Below are positions 1-19,000 of a stretch of DNA of 64,000 bases, piece by piece. Made by a program: the position numbers and the translations under genes. Source of the DNA: Cryptosporidium bovis (Eukaryota > Apicomplexa > Conoidasida > Eucoccidiorida > Cryptosporidiidae); the NCBI GenBank assembly GCA_009768925.2, contig VHIT02000027.1, positions 62,001 to 126,000 of the forward strand, written 5' to 3'. The notes beneath the pieces are model-generated. The model was not told the DNA's origin, did no database searches, and saw nothing but the letters and a program-made list of their open reading frames with translations. The first letter of the stretch is position 1; every line of letters starts with the position of its first letter.

Positions 1-1098
1 GTTGATTTGCTGGGCTGTAAAAGTAAAAATGAAAATTGGTTGGACTTTCTCGTCTCTAGTAGTAGATAATTCATCTGTAAATTCAAATTTAGAAATTTTT
101 GCTCCTTTCAATTCTAAATCACTAATTAATAAAACTGTTGGATCAAAACTTAGTCCAATTGCTTTCAATTCATTTACATTTGACAGAATTGTTTTGAACG
201 CTGTGTCAGCAGTATGTAATTTCAATTCATGTTCGTTTCCAGATAAGTATATATTCAAATAATGTGGAACAACGATATTCTCAACCATATATATTAAATG
301 TAATAATTTAAATTTTGGGTCTAATATCTTCATCTGTTTTATTGCACTCGAAATTTCATTTTCTTTGAATATTCTACCAACAATTGGGTTTTCAAAAAAA
401 TCTTTTAATATTGGCATATCCTTAAGTTTTGCACCGAACCTATCCCAGACTGAATCCTCCTGGACAACAATTGAAAAGTTGTCTCTATTAATTTTCTCAT
501 TTGTTATTTCGTTGATTTCTGGATATTTATATCTACAGTTATTTGAAAACTCAGCATTTTTGACTTTATGCGATGTACCATCGAGTATTTCGCTCTTAAA
601 TTTGTTCTTCCAGTTTAGAAGTTTTTCTGTGATTTCATCTTGCTCTGTTTTATCGTCAAAAAAATATTTAATTAGCTTCAGATTAGAGAGAAAATGAGAA
701 TAAATATATTTGTGCTTTTGAAGATGTCTCAAATAGTAGGGAGAGTAGAAGTTAACATATAATTTAATGTTTTTCTTTTGTGAATTAATAATTTTAAGTA
801 GTGTTTGTATGCGTTTATTTCTAAAAAACTTATTATGTATATTTAAATCGTTAATAAATATATTTAAATCATTCACAAGTGCTCTATCCTCATTAATACC
901 ATTTTTTATCTGAGAAATTATGTCTTTAATATATGAATCTTTCCTTGTGTAAATATTTCTTATAGAAGTGCCAAATTTGTTGGAAAAAAATAAATAGGTG
1001 TTATAACCTAAGTTGGATATTTTATCGAGATAGGAATGATTATTTAATAAAACATGGAATTTATTTCCATAAATAGAGTTCCCAGTTTTAATTAGCAT
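1..1098 (-). CDS. TIM44: Mitochondrial import translocase Tim44 (3' end cut by window)
   Basis: Tim44 is the matrix-side inner-membrane adaptor that couples the TIM23 channel to the Hsp70 import motor. The open frame runs 366 codons from the ATG at 1098 to base 1 without a stop, so the C-terminus lies outside the window. The first ~220 residues are basic, Asn/Lys-rich and poorly conserved. From about residue 230 the Tim44 C-terminal (TIM44/MBA1-like) domain is clear: a WDRFGAKL block, a LDPKF block, then a conserved stretch ending in IFIFTFTAQQ. This matches the family in order and spacing. Nothing in the N-terminus proves a transit peptide, although it is basic with hydroxylated residues. 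In Cryptosporidium the target would be the relict mitochondrion (mitosome), which is inference. The gene diverges from the PLD-type gene at 1251. Identification is firm; the exact start could be affected by an unseen upstream exon. Confidence 0.85.
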   Translation of the reverse strand, partial: MLIKTGNSIYGNKFHVLLNNHSYLDKISNLGYNTYLFFSNKFGTSIRNIYTRKDSYIKDIISQIKNGINEDRALVNDLNIFINDLNIHNKFFRNKRIQTLLKIINSQKKNIKLYVNFYSPYYLRHLQKHKYIYSHFLSNLKLIKYFFDDKTEQDEITEKLLNWKNKFKSEILDGTSHKVKNAEFSNNCRYKYPEINEITNEKINRDNFSIVVQEDSVWDRFGAKLKDMPILKDFFENPIVGRIFKENEISSAIKQMKILDPKFKLLHLIYMVENIVVPHYLNIYLSGNEHELKLHTADTAFKTILSNVNELKAIGLSFDPTVLLISDLELKGAKISKFEFTDELSTTRDEKVQPIFIFTFTAQQIN

Positions 1099-1250
1099 TT
1101 ATTAACCAAAAAAAAAATGAGTGAGTTTGGAACATACATATGATAATATTATTGTTTATAGTTTAAACCAATATTTTTATAAAAAGTGGTTATTTGAATG
1201 TGCACTCGCAAATAACCGCAAAGTCACGATTTTGTTAAAAGCTTTGCTTT
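1099..1250. promoter_or_regulatory. Shared 152-bp divergent promoter with inverted repeat
   Basis: This spacer separates the start codons of Tim44 (minus) and the PLD-type gene (plus), so both promoters must lie here or within the coding regions. It holds a perfect 9-bp inverted repeat: GGTTATTTG at 1188-1196 and CAAATAACC at 1209-1217, with a 12-base centre. The rest is A/T-rich with a run of A at 1108-1117. Whether the repeat binds a factor is unknown. Confidence 0.45.
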
Positions 1251-2651
1251 ATGAATGCTAATAATAAAGGTAGTGATGATCCACAACACAATATTGTTTT
1301 TAAAGATTGGTTAAGAAGTCAAGTAAAAAAAAAACTTTGTGAGAGAGAAATTATATTTAAATATGCCAAAAACAGTGATGAGGAAGAAAAATGGTTTAAA
1401 CTTTTAGACAAATTTTCCAATTTTGGAAACATTACAAGTGGTAATTTAATCAGAATATTTGACAACAGCTCGGATATATATAATGAAATGCTAAAAAGTA
1501 TAGATTTGGCGAAAGAAAGAGTTTGGTTCGAAACTTATATCTTTGAAGACTGTAAAATAGGTGAAAAGTTCATTGACTCATTGTGTAGGGCATCTAATCG
1601 TGGCTGCGAAGTAATATTGTTATTAGATAGTTTTGGTAGTTATAAATTTCCGAAAAAATGGGAGAATATGCTAAAAGAAAACTCCGTTAAATTTATTTGG
1701 TTCAATCCCATTTCTATTTTCAATATTCACACTATTTTATTTAGGAATCATAGAAAAATTCTAATCACCGATAACAAATCATATTGTGGATCGATTAATA
1801 TTACAGATCGAATTAATAATTTAAATAACTTTGAAGAAGCCAATATGTGTGAATTACTGAAGGTTGGAGGGATTTCAAGAAAGAAATTCCTCCCACTACT
1901 TTATGATTTACTTAAGTTGCCAGTTCCTACTAATTTAAAAAGAACATGTTTTTATGATGTACATGCAGAAATAATTGGTCCAGCAACGTATGATCTCGGG
2001 GAGGTTTTTCTTGATTCGATAAAAGAATCAAAGTGTAGTATTTTTCCTAGGAGGCTCGAGAGACCAAATGAAGAGAAAAATGGAACAATTTTGCAAGTAT
2101 TGTCAAGTAACACGAGAAATAATCAAAGGGGAATTCAGAATGTACTGGGAATTGCAACAAGTTCATCATCGATATCAATCAATTTAACAACTTCGTATTT
2201 CTTCCCTCCAAGATTTCTCTACAATGCAATTCAAGCAGCAATTAACAATAACGTTAGAGTTTCACTACTTCTTTCAGGTAAATCTGACATTCTTGGGGAT
2301 ACAAGCGCTACAAAGTATTTAGTCAAACAATTTTTCCGAAACAACACACATTTTTTTTTCACAAAAAATATACATTGCCATGCTAAATATATTTCAATTG
2401 ATGGAATATGGTCATCTCTTGGGAGTTTCAACTGGGATGGGCTCTCTTTTAAGAGAAACCTCGAAGTTTCTGTTGCATCATTTGATCCAGTGGTTGCGAA
2501 ACAACTCTTACGTATACAAGAAAAGCTAACAGGTTGTTGCAATAGCACTGAAGAACAAACAATAATGAAGTGGAATGAGCAGTCAAGTATCAAAAAATTT
2601 TATTCAAAGCTTGCTTACTATATAATTAGGTATTTCAACAAACGACTATAG
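1251..2651 (+). CDS. PLD-superfamily protein, cardiolipin synthase-like
   Basis: This 466-residue protein has two HxKxxxxD phosphatidyltransferase/phospholipase D motifs: H167-K169-D174 (HRKILITD) and H377-K379-D384 (HAKYISID). Each is followed by the usual G-S-x-N block (CGSINITDR and LGSFNWDG). Two HKD motifs in ~470 residues, with no C2 or PX/PH domain, is the architecture of bacterial-type cardiolipin synthases. Some protists use this enzyme type instead of the CDP-alcohol enzyme of animals and plants. The expected reaction condenses two phosphatidylglycerols, or CDP-DAG with PG, into cardiolipin. There is a weak hydrophobic segment before motif 1 (FIWFNPISIF) but no clear N-terminal membrane helices, unlike many bacterial enzymes. 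It is divergently paired with Tim44, which fits a mitosomal inner-membrane role (inference). Other PLD-family activities cannot be excluded. Confidence 0.7.
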   Translation: MNANNKGSDDPQHNIVFKDWLRSQVKKKLCEREIIFKYAKNSDEEEKWFKLLDKFSNFGNITSGNLIRIFDNSSDIYNEMLKSIDLAKERVWFETYIFEDCKIGEKFIDSLCRASNRGCEVILLLDSFGSYKFPKKWENMLKENSVKFIWFNPISIFNIHTILFRNHRKILITDNKSYCGSINITDRINNLNNFEEANMCELLKVGGISRKKFLPLLYDLLKLPVPTNLKRTCFYDVHAEIIGPATYDLGEVFLDSIKESKCSIFPRRLERPNEEKNGTILQVLSSNTRNNQRGIQNVLGIATSSSSISINLTTSYFFPPRFLYNAIQAAINNNVRVSLLLSGKSDILGDTSATKYLVKQFFRNNTHFFFTKNIHCHAKYISIDGIWSSLGSFNWDGLSFKRNLEVSVASFDPVVAKQLLRIQEKLTGCCNSTEEQTIMKWNEQSSIKKFYSKLAYYIIRYFNKRL

Positions 2652-11923
<9,272 letters not shown>

Positions 11924-12022
11924 GGTCAAGTTTTTTTTTTATTTTCACAACTCCCTCACTTGACCGGCTTGTTATAAGGAAGAAAAAAAAGTGGGTAATA
12001 TCAAACTGTAATAAAAATGGTG

Positions 12023-12053
<31 letters not shown>

Positions 12054-12386
12054 AAAGAAAAATAAAGGGAAAGTCGAATAACTTTCTTTAGATCATTAGA
12101 TTTTAGAGAAGTTGTGTGATTTTTTGTTTAGAGTAGCTAGCTCTAGTCTTTTAAACTTCAAAGATTCGTGCTCTCTTTTTTTTGTTGTTTATGATATGAA
12201 AATAACATTTCAGCTTCGATGTATTATCTAATTTTAATCGTCTTTAATTTTTGTTCTTAATCGAATCATTATGTACTTGACAGCAGGTAAAAAAAATTTC
12301 AAGTATGTATTTTCAAGTAAACAATCATGCTTTTTTACATGTTTTAATCTCTAAATTTGAGGTGTAAAAAAATTAAATTTGTAGTG
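11924..12386. other. Divergent intergenic region, 463 bp
   Basis: The region lies between the starts of the giant minus-strand gene and the SET-AP2 gene, so it carries both promoters. It contains a purine-only A/G tract at 12022-12062 and several T runs. TTCAAGTA-type repeats occur around 12297-12320. No tRNA or convincing ncRNA was seen. A possible short first exon for the downstream gene (an ATG at 12270, a splice donor after CAG near 12285) is described under findings. Confidence 0.5.
12022..12062 (+). repeat. Polypurine (A/G) tract
   Basis: Forty-one consecutive purines, mostly A8G/A7G-type units, upstream of the SET-AP2 gene. Such a tract could exclude nucleosomes or vary in length between isolates. 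It is seen directly; the function is unknown. Confidence 0.8.
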
Positions 12387-15300
12387 ATGAGAAAAATAAA
12401 TTTTTTCGAACTTAAAAAACGATTGAATCTTGATTATTCCAATAAGCAAATTATAGCATCTTCGGAAATAAGTTTAATCAAAGAAAAGATTAACAACGAA
12501 ATAATAAACAACCAAAATGCAATAAGAAATAAGGACAATAAAAATAAGCAAGAGGGAATGTATTTAGATGGAGGTTGTTGTCACAATTCACTTCAGTTAC
12601 AACCATGCATTGCTTCAAAAGAGAACAATATTGAACCCCTTTTTGAAATGACGTATGATATAGAGTTTCCACAAATAACTTTTCAAGTTAAAAAAAATAC
12701 TTCTCTTTATGATGATATCTACTCTCAAGTTTACTTGAAATATATAAGGAACTCTAACAGTTCACTAGGTTTAGATGAAAGAATAGCAATAAGAGAATCT
12801 AAATCTATTTTTGAAATTGAGGGGTTTGGCGAATCTTTTACTATTCATTGGGATGGTGAGGATTTAATATCTAATACTCCCATCCTACTTGGAGAGATTT
12901 CGGGAATGGTTTATGCTGAAGATAAACTTATGAGTGAAAGTAATAAATTTTTCAGATTACCGAACATTTCAAACACAGATTGCAGTGTCTTTCTTGACAC
13001 TTCTCACCTCTGCAACGAATTTGCATTTTTAAAGTATTGTAAATTACCTTATCCTTTTGATGATGAAGTTATCAGGACAAACACTCAATTACAATGGTTA
13101 TATATTGACCAATGGCCGCATTTGGTCGTGCTTTCTATTCCTGGGGTTAAAATTAAACATGGTGATGAGCTTATTGTTGATTTCGGGGAAGAGTATCATG
13201 ATAACTATATTCAGAACAATAAGAAGTTTTTTAGGAATATGATAGGTATAAAAAAAAATGATATTCACACAATTAAATTATGCAGGGTTTGTAAAAATGA
13301 GATACAAGACTTCAGGTACATAAATAAATGTTCCTTCTGCTTTAAAACAATACATGAGAGGTGTGGTTATTCAACTAACACAAAATATTCATCTATTTGT
13401 TGTTTAACATGTCTAAGAAAGTCTATAAGTACTATTTTCGGTTTAAACAAAAAAAAAGGTGGTAATTTTTCCAACAATATGTTAAATAGTGACGAAAATA
13501 ACAACTTTCTGATAAATATTATCAATGAGTCTGAAATAAATAATGCATGCAATAGTTGTTCGAATATATTTTCGAAAAACAACACAAAGATCGAAAAACA
13601 AAAATCCGCATTCATTTGCAAAATCATTCATGATATTAGTCATAAAATTGAAAAGCAGACATTATACAGCATCGACTCATTTTATGCAGGTTTTAATTCA
13701 AATAGTGAAAATGAATCTAAACGAGTAAGCGCAGATGTGAAAGCACTTGAAAATTTCTATTCAATATTTGAGGCATTTATAAAACAAGTTATAGATAAGA
13801 GTAATTTGTTTCAAAATCTTCAGATTGACTTATTTCTGGATGGTTACGTAGGTTTTTATGAGAGTAAGGCAAAATATTCATTTTCAGACCCTTCTATATA
13901 TGAGATTTGGAAAAAATCAAAATGGAGAGATTTTATATATTGGGATGAACCAAAGAAGAGCTGGGTGGGAATTTTAAAGCCAAATGGAATAAAGTCTTCT
14001 TTTATTAGCAGTGAGAAAAACTCAATTCTGGAAAACTTTTTTGAGGCAGAGAAATGGATTGAAAAGAGATTGAGTGAGACGTATATTTCAAATAAATTAC
14101 TTGATGTATTATTTTCATTTGAAAATAGAACATTAAATGATCAAAATATTCCAAACATTCAAGAGACACATCAAAATATGATTCAACACACATACCATTC
14201 GCCATTTCTCCCAACAGATCTGGCATCACATCCGGATTACAAAGTATTTCTAAGCAGTTACGAAAATTGCAAATATCAAGCCAATCAAATAGAAGTTGAA
14301 GGTTGCCGAAATGATTGTACGATTATTGCGGATTCACAAATACCAGTGAACAAGGTCGAAGGGCCAATAAATCAAAATGCTTGTAGCGGCGATCTACAGT
14401 TATTCTCATACTCAAACGCACCTAATTACATCTTTAATGACTCGAAACACCAAATTATTTCTTCAACGGGATATATACAGTGTTACTCACCAATACATAG
14501 GAAAAGAAGGGTTAGGTCAACACTACCTTTAACTTCAAATGCAGCAAAATGCCCGACTGAATGGAGAGTGCGAGGAATAACTTGGCATGCGGAAAGAAAA
14601 GCATTTATAGTACCATATAGAAGGGATAAGGATGGTGGGCTTACATCGACCACTTTTGGGGCAATGAAATATGGGAGCCCATTAACTGCATTTTTAAAAG
14701 CATTGGAATTTAGAGAGAACTATTTAAAAGAACAATCTACAAAGCTACCGGACGAAATAAAGAAACCTAGTGTAATATGTGATCAAGCGCTATTGATTAG
14801 AAATCTACCAAACATTATATGGGATTCAAGTAAATTGGTTTGGAGAGCGATTGCAGAAGAGGAACTTCTTTGTGAGGACGAACAAGCTCAAAAATTCAAT
14901 TTAAGTTCACAAGATGTAGAAGTTGATGCAACACCATATGGTGCAAGAATAGCGTATGAAATAGCGGAAGTTTGTTATATACGCCGTAAAGCACTACTAT
15001 TGAATTCGAAAGATTCAAATATTAACAATAGAACTGTTAATATTGGCAACAGATACAGGTACAAAAATAGCATGGGGAACATTGGTGTGGAATATCCTGC
15101 AGTTGAAAGCCAAAATATACCGTTGATAAACAAGGATAATCAGTTAAACGATTCTCAAAGCCCTTGCTACAGAAAAATTAGGCTAAAAATAATTCTACCT
15201 TCTGGAGAAGAAGCAATAAGAAATGATTTAATATCGTGGCACTTCAGAACTAATTCGTGGGTTGTATCCAATGTTAGTGAGGAATATGAAGATGGTTGTA

Positions 15301-16019
15301 TTAAAGGTTTAAATTCTCTCAATTGTATCAATTCAAGTTTCAGACAAAACTCGTTAGTTCACTCGCTGATTTCTGCAATTGAATGCTGTTCAGATATTCC
15401 ACAGAAATGCCAAGTGTTTATTCATGCAGAAGAAGCCGAATCGATAATTGAGTCTGAGGAATTAGCAGAATTACTTAAACCCTTTCCAACTGGAATATCG
15501 TGGTATTGCAAAAAAAGAAGATTTTACACCTCAAATGGACTTGATAGTAATGGAAGAGGACAACATTTCAGTATTGCATTGTACGGTTCTCTAATTGCAG
15601 CATTCAATGCAGCTATAGATTACAGGAATATTTTCTTAAAAAATAGAAGGAAAAATACACTATCTAAAATCGAGTGGATATTGTGTTATCCTGTAAACTT
15701 AAATACATTAAACAGTTATGATGATAGAATAGTAAAAGATGCAAGTTTAATAAAAACAAGTGAAAATTCTAAGAAAGTGCAAAGTAATTGTCAAAGGTAT
15801 AATCTAACAAATAGTTATTTAAACGAGTGTACAAAGAGAAATATTGAAGGAATTGACAATCAGATTCCAACCTTGAATGAGTGCGTTTCAAACGACACAT
15901 ATCACTCCGAAGGTGTCTGGCTTCAACATCCAACAACTGTATCATTGTTAGAAGACCAAATAATTGATACCCAAAACGACCTGGATAGTCAAATTCTGAA
16001 TATTAGTATTTTAGAATGA
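12387..16019 (+). CDS. SET-PHD-AP2 domain protein (ApiAP2 family, chromatin-linked)
   Basis: This 1,210-residue protein is a likely nuclear regulator; I start it at the first in-frame ATG (12387), because the frame upstream opens with TTG. Residues ~165-272 look like a SET methyltransferase domain: PILLGEISGMVY, then N210-containing CNEFAFLKYC, WPHLVVLSIPGVKI and GDELIVDFGEEY. The usual catalytic Tyr of ELxxDY is Phe and the NH pair is NE, so activity is doubtful. A PHD-type zinc finger follows, with C299, C302, C315, C318, H323, C326, C339, C342 (C4HC3). After an Asn-rich region come AP2/ERF-type units. The best is at ~720-780 (TEWRVRGITWHAERKAFIVPYRR...GSPLTAF); weaker copies sit near 510-565, 802-875, 942-1002 and 1030-1088, each with an I-x-W strand followed by an A-x-x-A-rich helix. 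MIOS follows 65 bp downstream on the same strand. Confidence 0.8.
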   Translation: MRKINFFELKKRLNLDYSNKQIIASSEISLIKEKINNEIINNQNAIRNKDNKNKQEGMYLDGGCCHNSLQLQPCIASKENNIEPLFEMTYDIEFPQITFQVKKNTSLYDDIYSQVYLKYIRNSNSSLGLDERIAIRESKSIFEIEGFGESFTIHWDGEDLISNTPILLGEISGMVYAEDKLMSESNKFFRLPNISNTDCSVFLDTSHLCNEFAFLKYCKLPYPFDDEVIRTNTQLQWLYIDQWPHLVVLSIPGVKIKHGDELIVDFGEEYHDNYIQNNKKFFRNMIGIKKNDIHTIKLCRVCKNEIQDFRYINKCSFCFKTIHERCGYSTNTKYSSICCLTCLRKSISTIFGLNKKKGGNFSNNMLNSDENNNFLINIINESEINNACNSCSNIFSKNNTKIEKQKSAFICKIIHDISHKIEKQTLYSIDSFYAGFNSNSENESKRVSADVKALENFYSIFEAFIKQVIDKSNLFQNLQIDLFLDGYVGFYESKAKYSFSDPSIYEIWKKSKWRDFIYWDEPKKSWVGILKPNGIKSSFISSEKNSILENFFEAEKWIEKRLSETYISNKLLDVLFSFENRTLNDQNIPNIQETHQNMIQHTYHSPFLPTDLASHPDYKVFLSSYENCKYQANQIEVEGCRNDCTIIADSQIPVNKVEGPINQNACSGDLQLFSYSNAPNYIFNDSKHQIISSTGYIQCYSPIHRKRRVRSTLPLTSNAAKCPTEWRVRGITWHAERKAFIVPYRRDKDGGLTSTTFGAMKYGSPLTAFLKALEFRENYLKEQSTKLPDEIKKPSVICDQALLIRNLPNIIWDSSKLVWRAIAEEELLCEDEQAQKFNLSSQDVEVDATPYGARIAYEIAEVCYIRRKALLLNSKDSNINNRTVNIGNRYRYKNSMGNIGVEYPAVESQNIPLINKDNQLNDSQSPCYRKIRLKIILPSGEEAIRNDLISWHFRTNSWVVSNVSEEYEDGCIKGLNSLNCINSSFRQNSLVHSLISAIECCSDIPQKCQVFIHAEEAESIIESEELAELLKPFPTGISWYCKKRRFYTSNGLDSNGRGQHFSIALYGSLIAAFNAAIDYRNIFLKNRRKNTLSKIEWILCYPVNLNTLNSYDDRIVKDASLIKTSENSKKVQSNCQRYNLTNSYLNECTKRNIEGIDNQIPTLNECVSNDTYHSEGVWLQHPTTVSLLEDQIIDTQNDLDSQILNISILE

Positions 16020-16084
16020 TTTAGAAGTCGGGAATTGAAGTACCGCAAAATTACTTTTTTAACCTTTACCTTTTTTGTCGAGAA

Positions 16085-19000
16085 ATGAAAAAAAATTCTA
16101 TACTTTCTCAGTCAATAATTGATCCAAATACATTCTTTTATTATACCTATGTCGATAATTTGAGCATAGGGATATATAACGCTAAAATTCTGAGCAGAGA
16201 AGTCACAAATTCTGTAAATACTGATTTCATATTTAATTTTGTTCCTTGCAAAGAAATAGAAAATTCGATTCTTTTAGATGGTTTTGAGCACTCTCCATTT
16301 TTCCAGTTTACTCCCACTTTCAGCTGGTCTAATACCGTAAAAATTGGTGCATTTACCACAGGTTGTTCTAAATACATAAGCATTTTAGAAACAAATAAAG
16401 AAGTAATAAATATTGAGAAAATAGGAATAGGGGATACTTTATACTTGGATTTAGATTGGAATTTCGCAGAAAATAATTCAAATTTACTGCTATCTTGTGA
16501 ATTATATTCAGCAAGTAATCCATCTTCTGCAAATGATGGAGTAATATCTGTCTTTGATCTACATGCCGAAAAAAAAATAGAGCTCGGTGGAATTAAAGTC
16601 AATAGGAATAATAGATTAGGGTACCCAAACTGTGGTAGATGGGTTGACCCAAATTGCATTATTTCGTCGTGGAACAATTGTAACAACACATTCTTTATTT
16701 GTTTAAATGATATTAGAATGAAAAGATCTGCGATTGAAATTAAGAGAAGAAAATGTACCAATTATTTATCAATTAACCGAGTTGAAAATTCGTACCTGCT
16801 TTCAAGCAACATGAATGACACTATTGAAATTATTGATATGAGATCATTAAGCAAAAATAATAGTAATGATGATGTAAAACCAGTTTATGGAGTTGAATTT
16901 GAATATGATTGTATGCGTTTCTTGAGTTGGTTTCCATTTGAAAAGAATCATATTTCGATTTCTACTAATGAAGGTGTTTTCATTGTTTCAATGAATAATG
17001 TTTTAGATTTTCAGGAGAATTTTGATTCTAATTCATATAGAACAAAAACATCTTTATTGAAATGGAATAAAAATCTTCTTACATATTTTGAACCAATTAA
17101 AGTTGAAAATAATATTATGGATGGGTTTTGTTGGTGTAATAAACTATTGGGTGACGGAAATGGAAAATACTCACTCGCTTATGTTTTTGAAAATTCACTC
17201 AATTATATTTCTAATTTTGATTTCACTGTCAATTCCTTTCGTCCCCGTAATAACCCACCATTTTTTTCTTTTTTTGCTCCAAATAGTGAGATAAAAAACA
17301 AGTTTTCCAACCAACTATATAGAGTCCCTCAAATATTGGGTTATTCCTGGATACCATATAGATTAATTAAACATTTTGGTGATGTATCGTCAAAAATTGA
17401 AAATCCATCTTGCCTTTCTCTCTTATCAAGATGGCAGAAAATTAATTGCGAAGAGGCACAGATGATTGTGAGAGAATACCAAAAAGATCAGTCCATATTA
17501 AAGAGAATGGGTATTTATGTCGATTCAGTTTCTGATATTTTCGATATAATTAGATTAATGAAATCGGTTTCATATACATTTAACCTTTTGTGCATTCTTC
17601 CAAGCAGACTCTTTGACTGGAAAGAAATTGTAACAAAAATAAATTCAAATAAAAGTGGTAAAACGGATAATATTAATCCATTTAATATTAAATGTGACAA
17701 TTTGTTTTTTCCTGGATATAGGGATATAATTAATGCAATAAAATATAAGGGGGATAATTATGAAACTATATACAAATTAGAATTTATAAAAATAACAAAT
17801 AGTAGTGGCAATTTTGATTCTAAAAATGGGACGATATATGATAAATCTAAGAATATAGAAGTGTTTTCCTCGGAAATTAGAGAAAAATTAGTTTCCTCAC
17901 TTGGAGTTTCATTAAATGTAAGTAAAAAATATGAACATAAAAGTATTGAAGATACTTCAACGATTGAAAACAACTTGCTTACATTTTTGTGGAATTGTGT
18001 GACACTAAAATATCCTGTTTTTTTATCTCAATGCAATTATATATCGGAACTGTTAAACGTCTGTTTAGAAAGTGAGTTCAAACCACTCAAGTTGTCCTTC
18101 ATGAATAATTTGGTATTATTCTTGAATTCTGTTGGTATTATGATTACGAATTTATATAAGAATAATCAACTCAGTAATTTGGATAAAAAAGATATTAGTT
18201 TTTACCATTCTTCTGTAATTTCGACTAGTGAACAACTTTTGGACGATGAATACTATTTGCCCATATGGAATTGCAATATTTTTCTTGAATCTACTTTACA
18301 AATTTCAATTAGATTCCTTGTAGTAGTTATAAACTATCTTTATTTGGAATCAGAAGAATTCATTTTTTCGTATTATTTAATAGAACATTTGCTCGTTCCA
18401 TGTTTGAGTTTAAACTCGTACATTTATATACCATCACATTTATTAATGATAGTTTCCTTGTATTATTTACCGATGAATTCAATTTCAAATTTAATTGAAG
18501 TTATAATCTCAAAAATGTCTCATGATGGTCTTCTGGATTGTATTTATATTATAGGATTGCAACCTATTCAAATAACTGGTTCTTTAGAAGAGTTAGATGA
18601 GAAGTCGAGAATAAACAAGGAAATCTTAGTTTTAAGGGATGACTATTCAAAAATAGAAACAGATGTTTTAAAACACGGTTTTATTAACGCTTTTAATCCA
18701 CCTTTAGCCCTACCAAAGTACGATGGCACAAAATCTGAAGATAATGCTGGGTCCCATGTAGTTAAAAATTTACTACAAAGATTTTTATCTATTTCCTTTG
18801 GTGATATCCAAACTATTGCCTTATTTGGTTCCTGTTTTTTTCACTATTATAATAGTGATTTCTCGTGTAAAGAATATGTTGGCATTCTCAACAAATGCAT
18901 TGATGAATACAGGAAATTACTTAAAAGCAATTCGACAATAATTCACTCCATTAATAGATGCGAACCAACCGAAAAATTGACAAGTGGATATAGAACTACA

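Noticed and set aside
2-697. Plus-strand open frames of 86 and 110 codons
   Set aside because: They lie antisense to the Tim44 coding region, which has clear family conservation; the plus frames show no recognisable protein.
16147-16761. Minus-strand 204-codon frame within MIOS
   Set aside because: It is antisense to a gene with strong C-terminal family evidence and has no features of its own.
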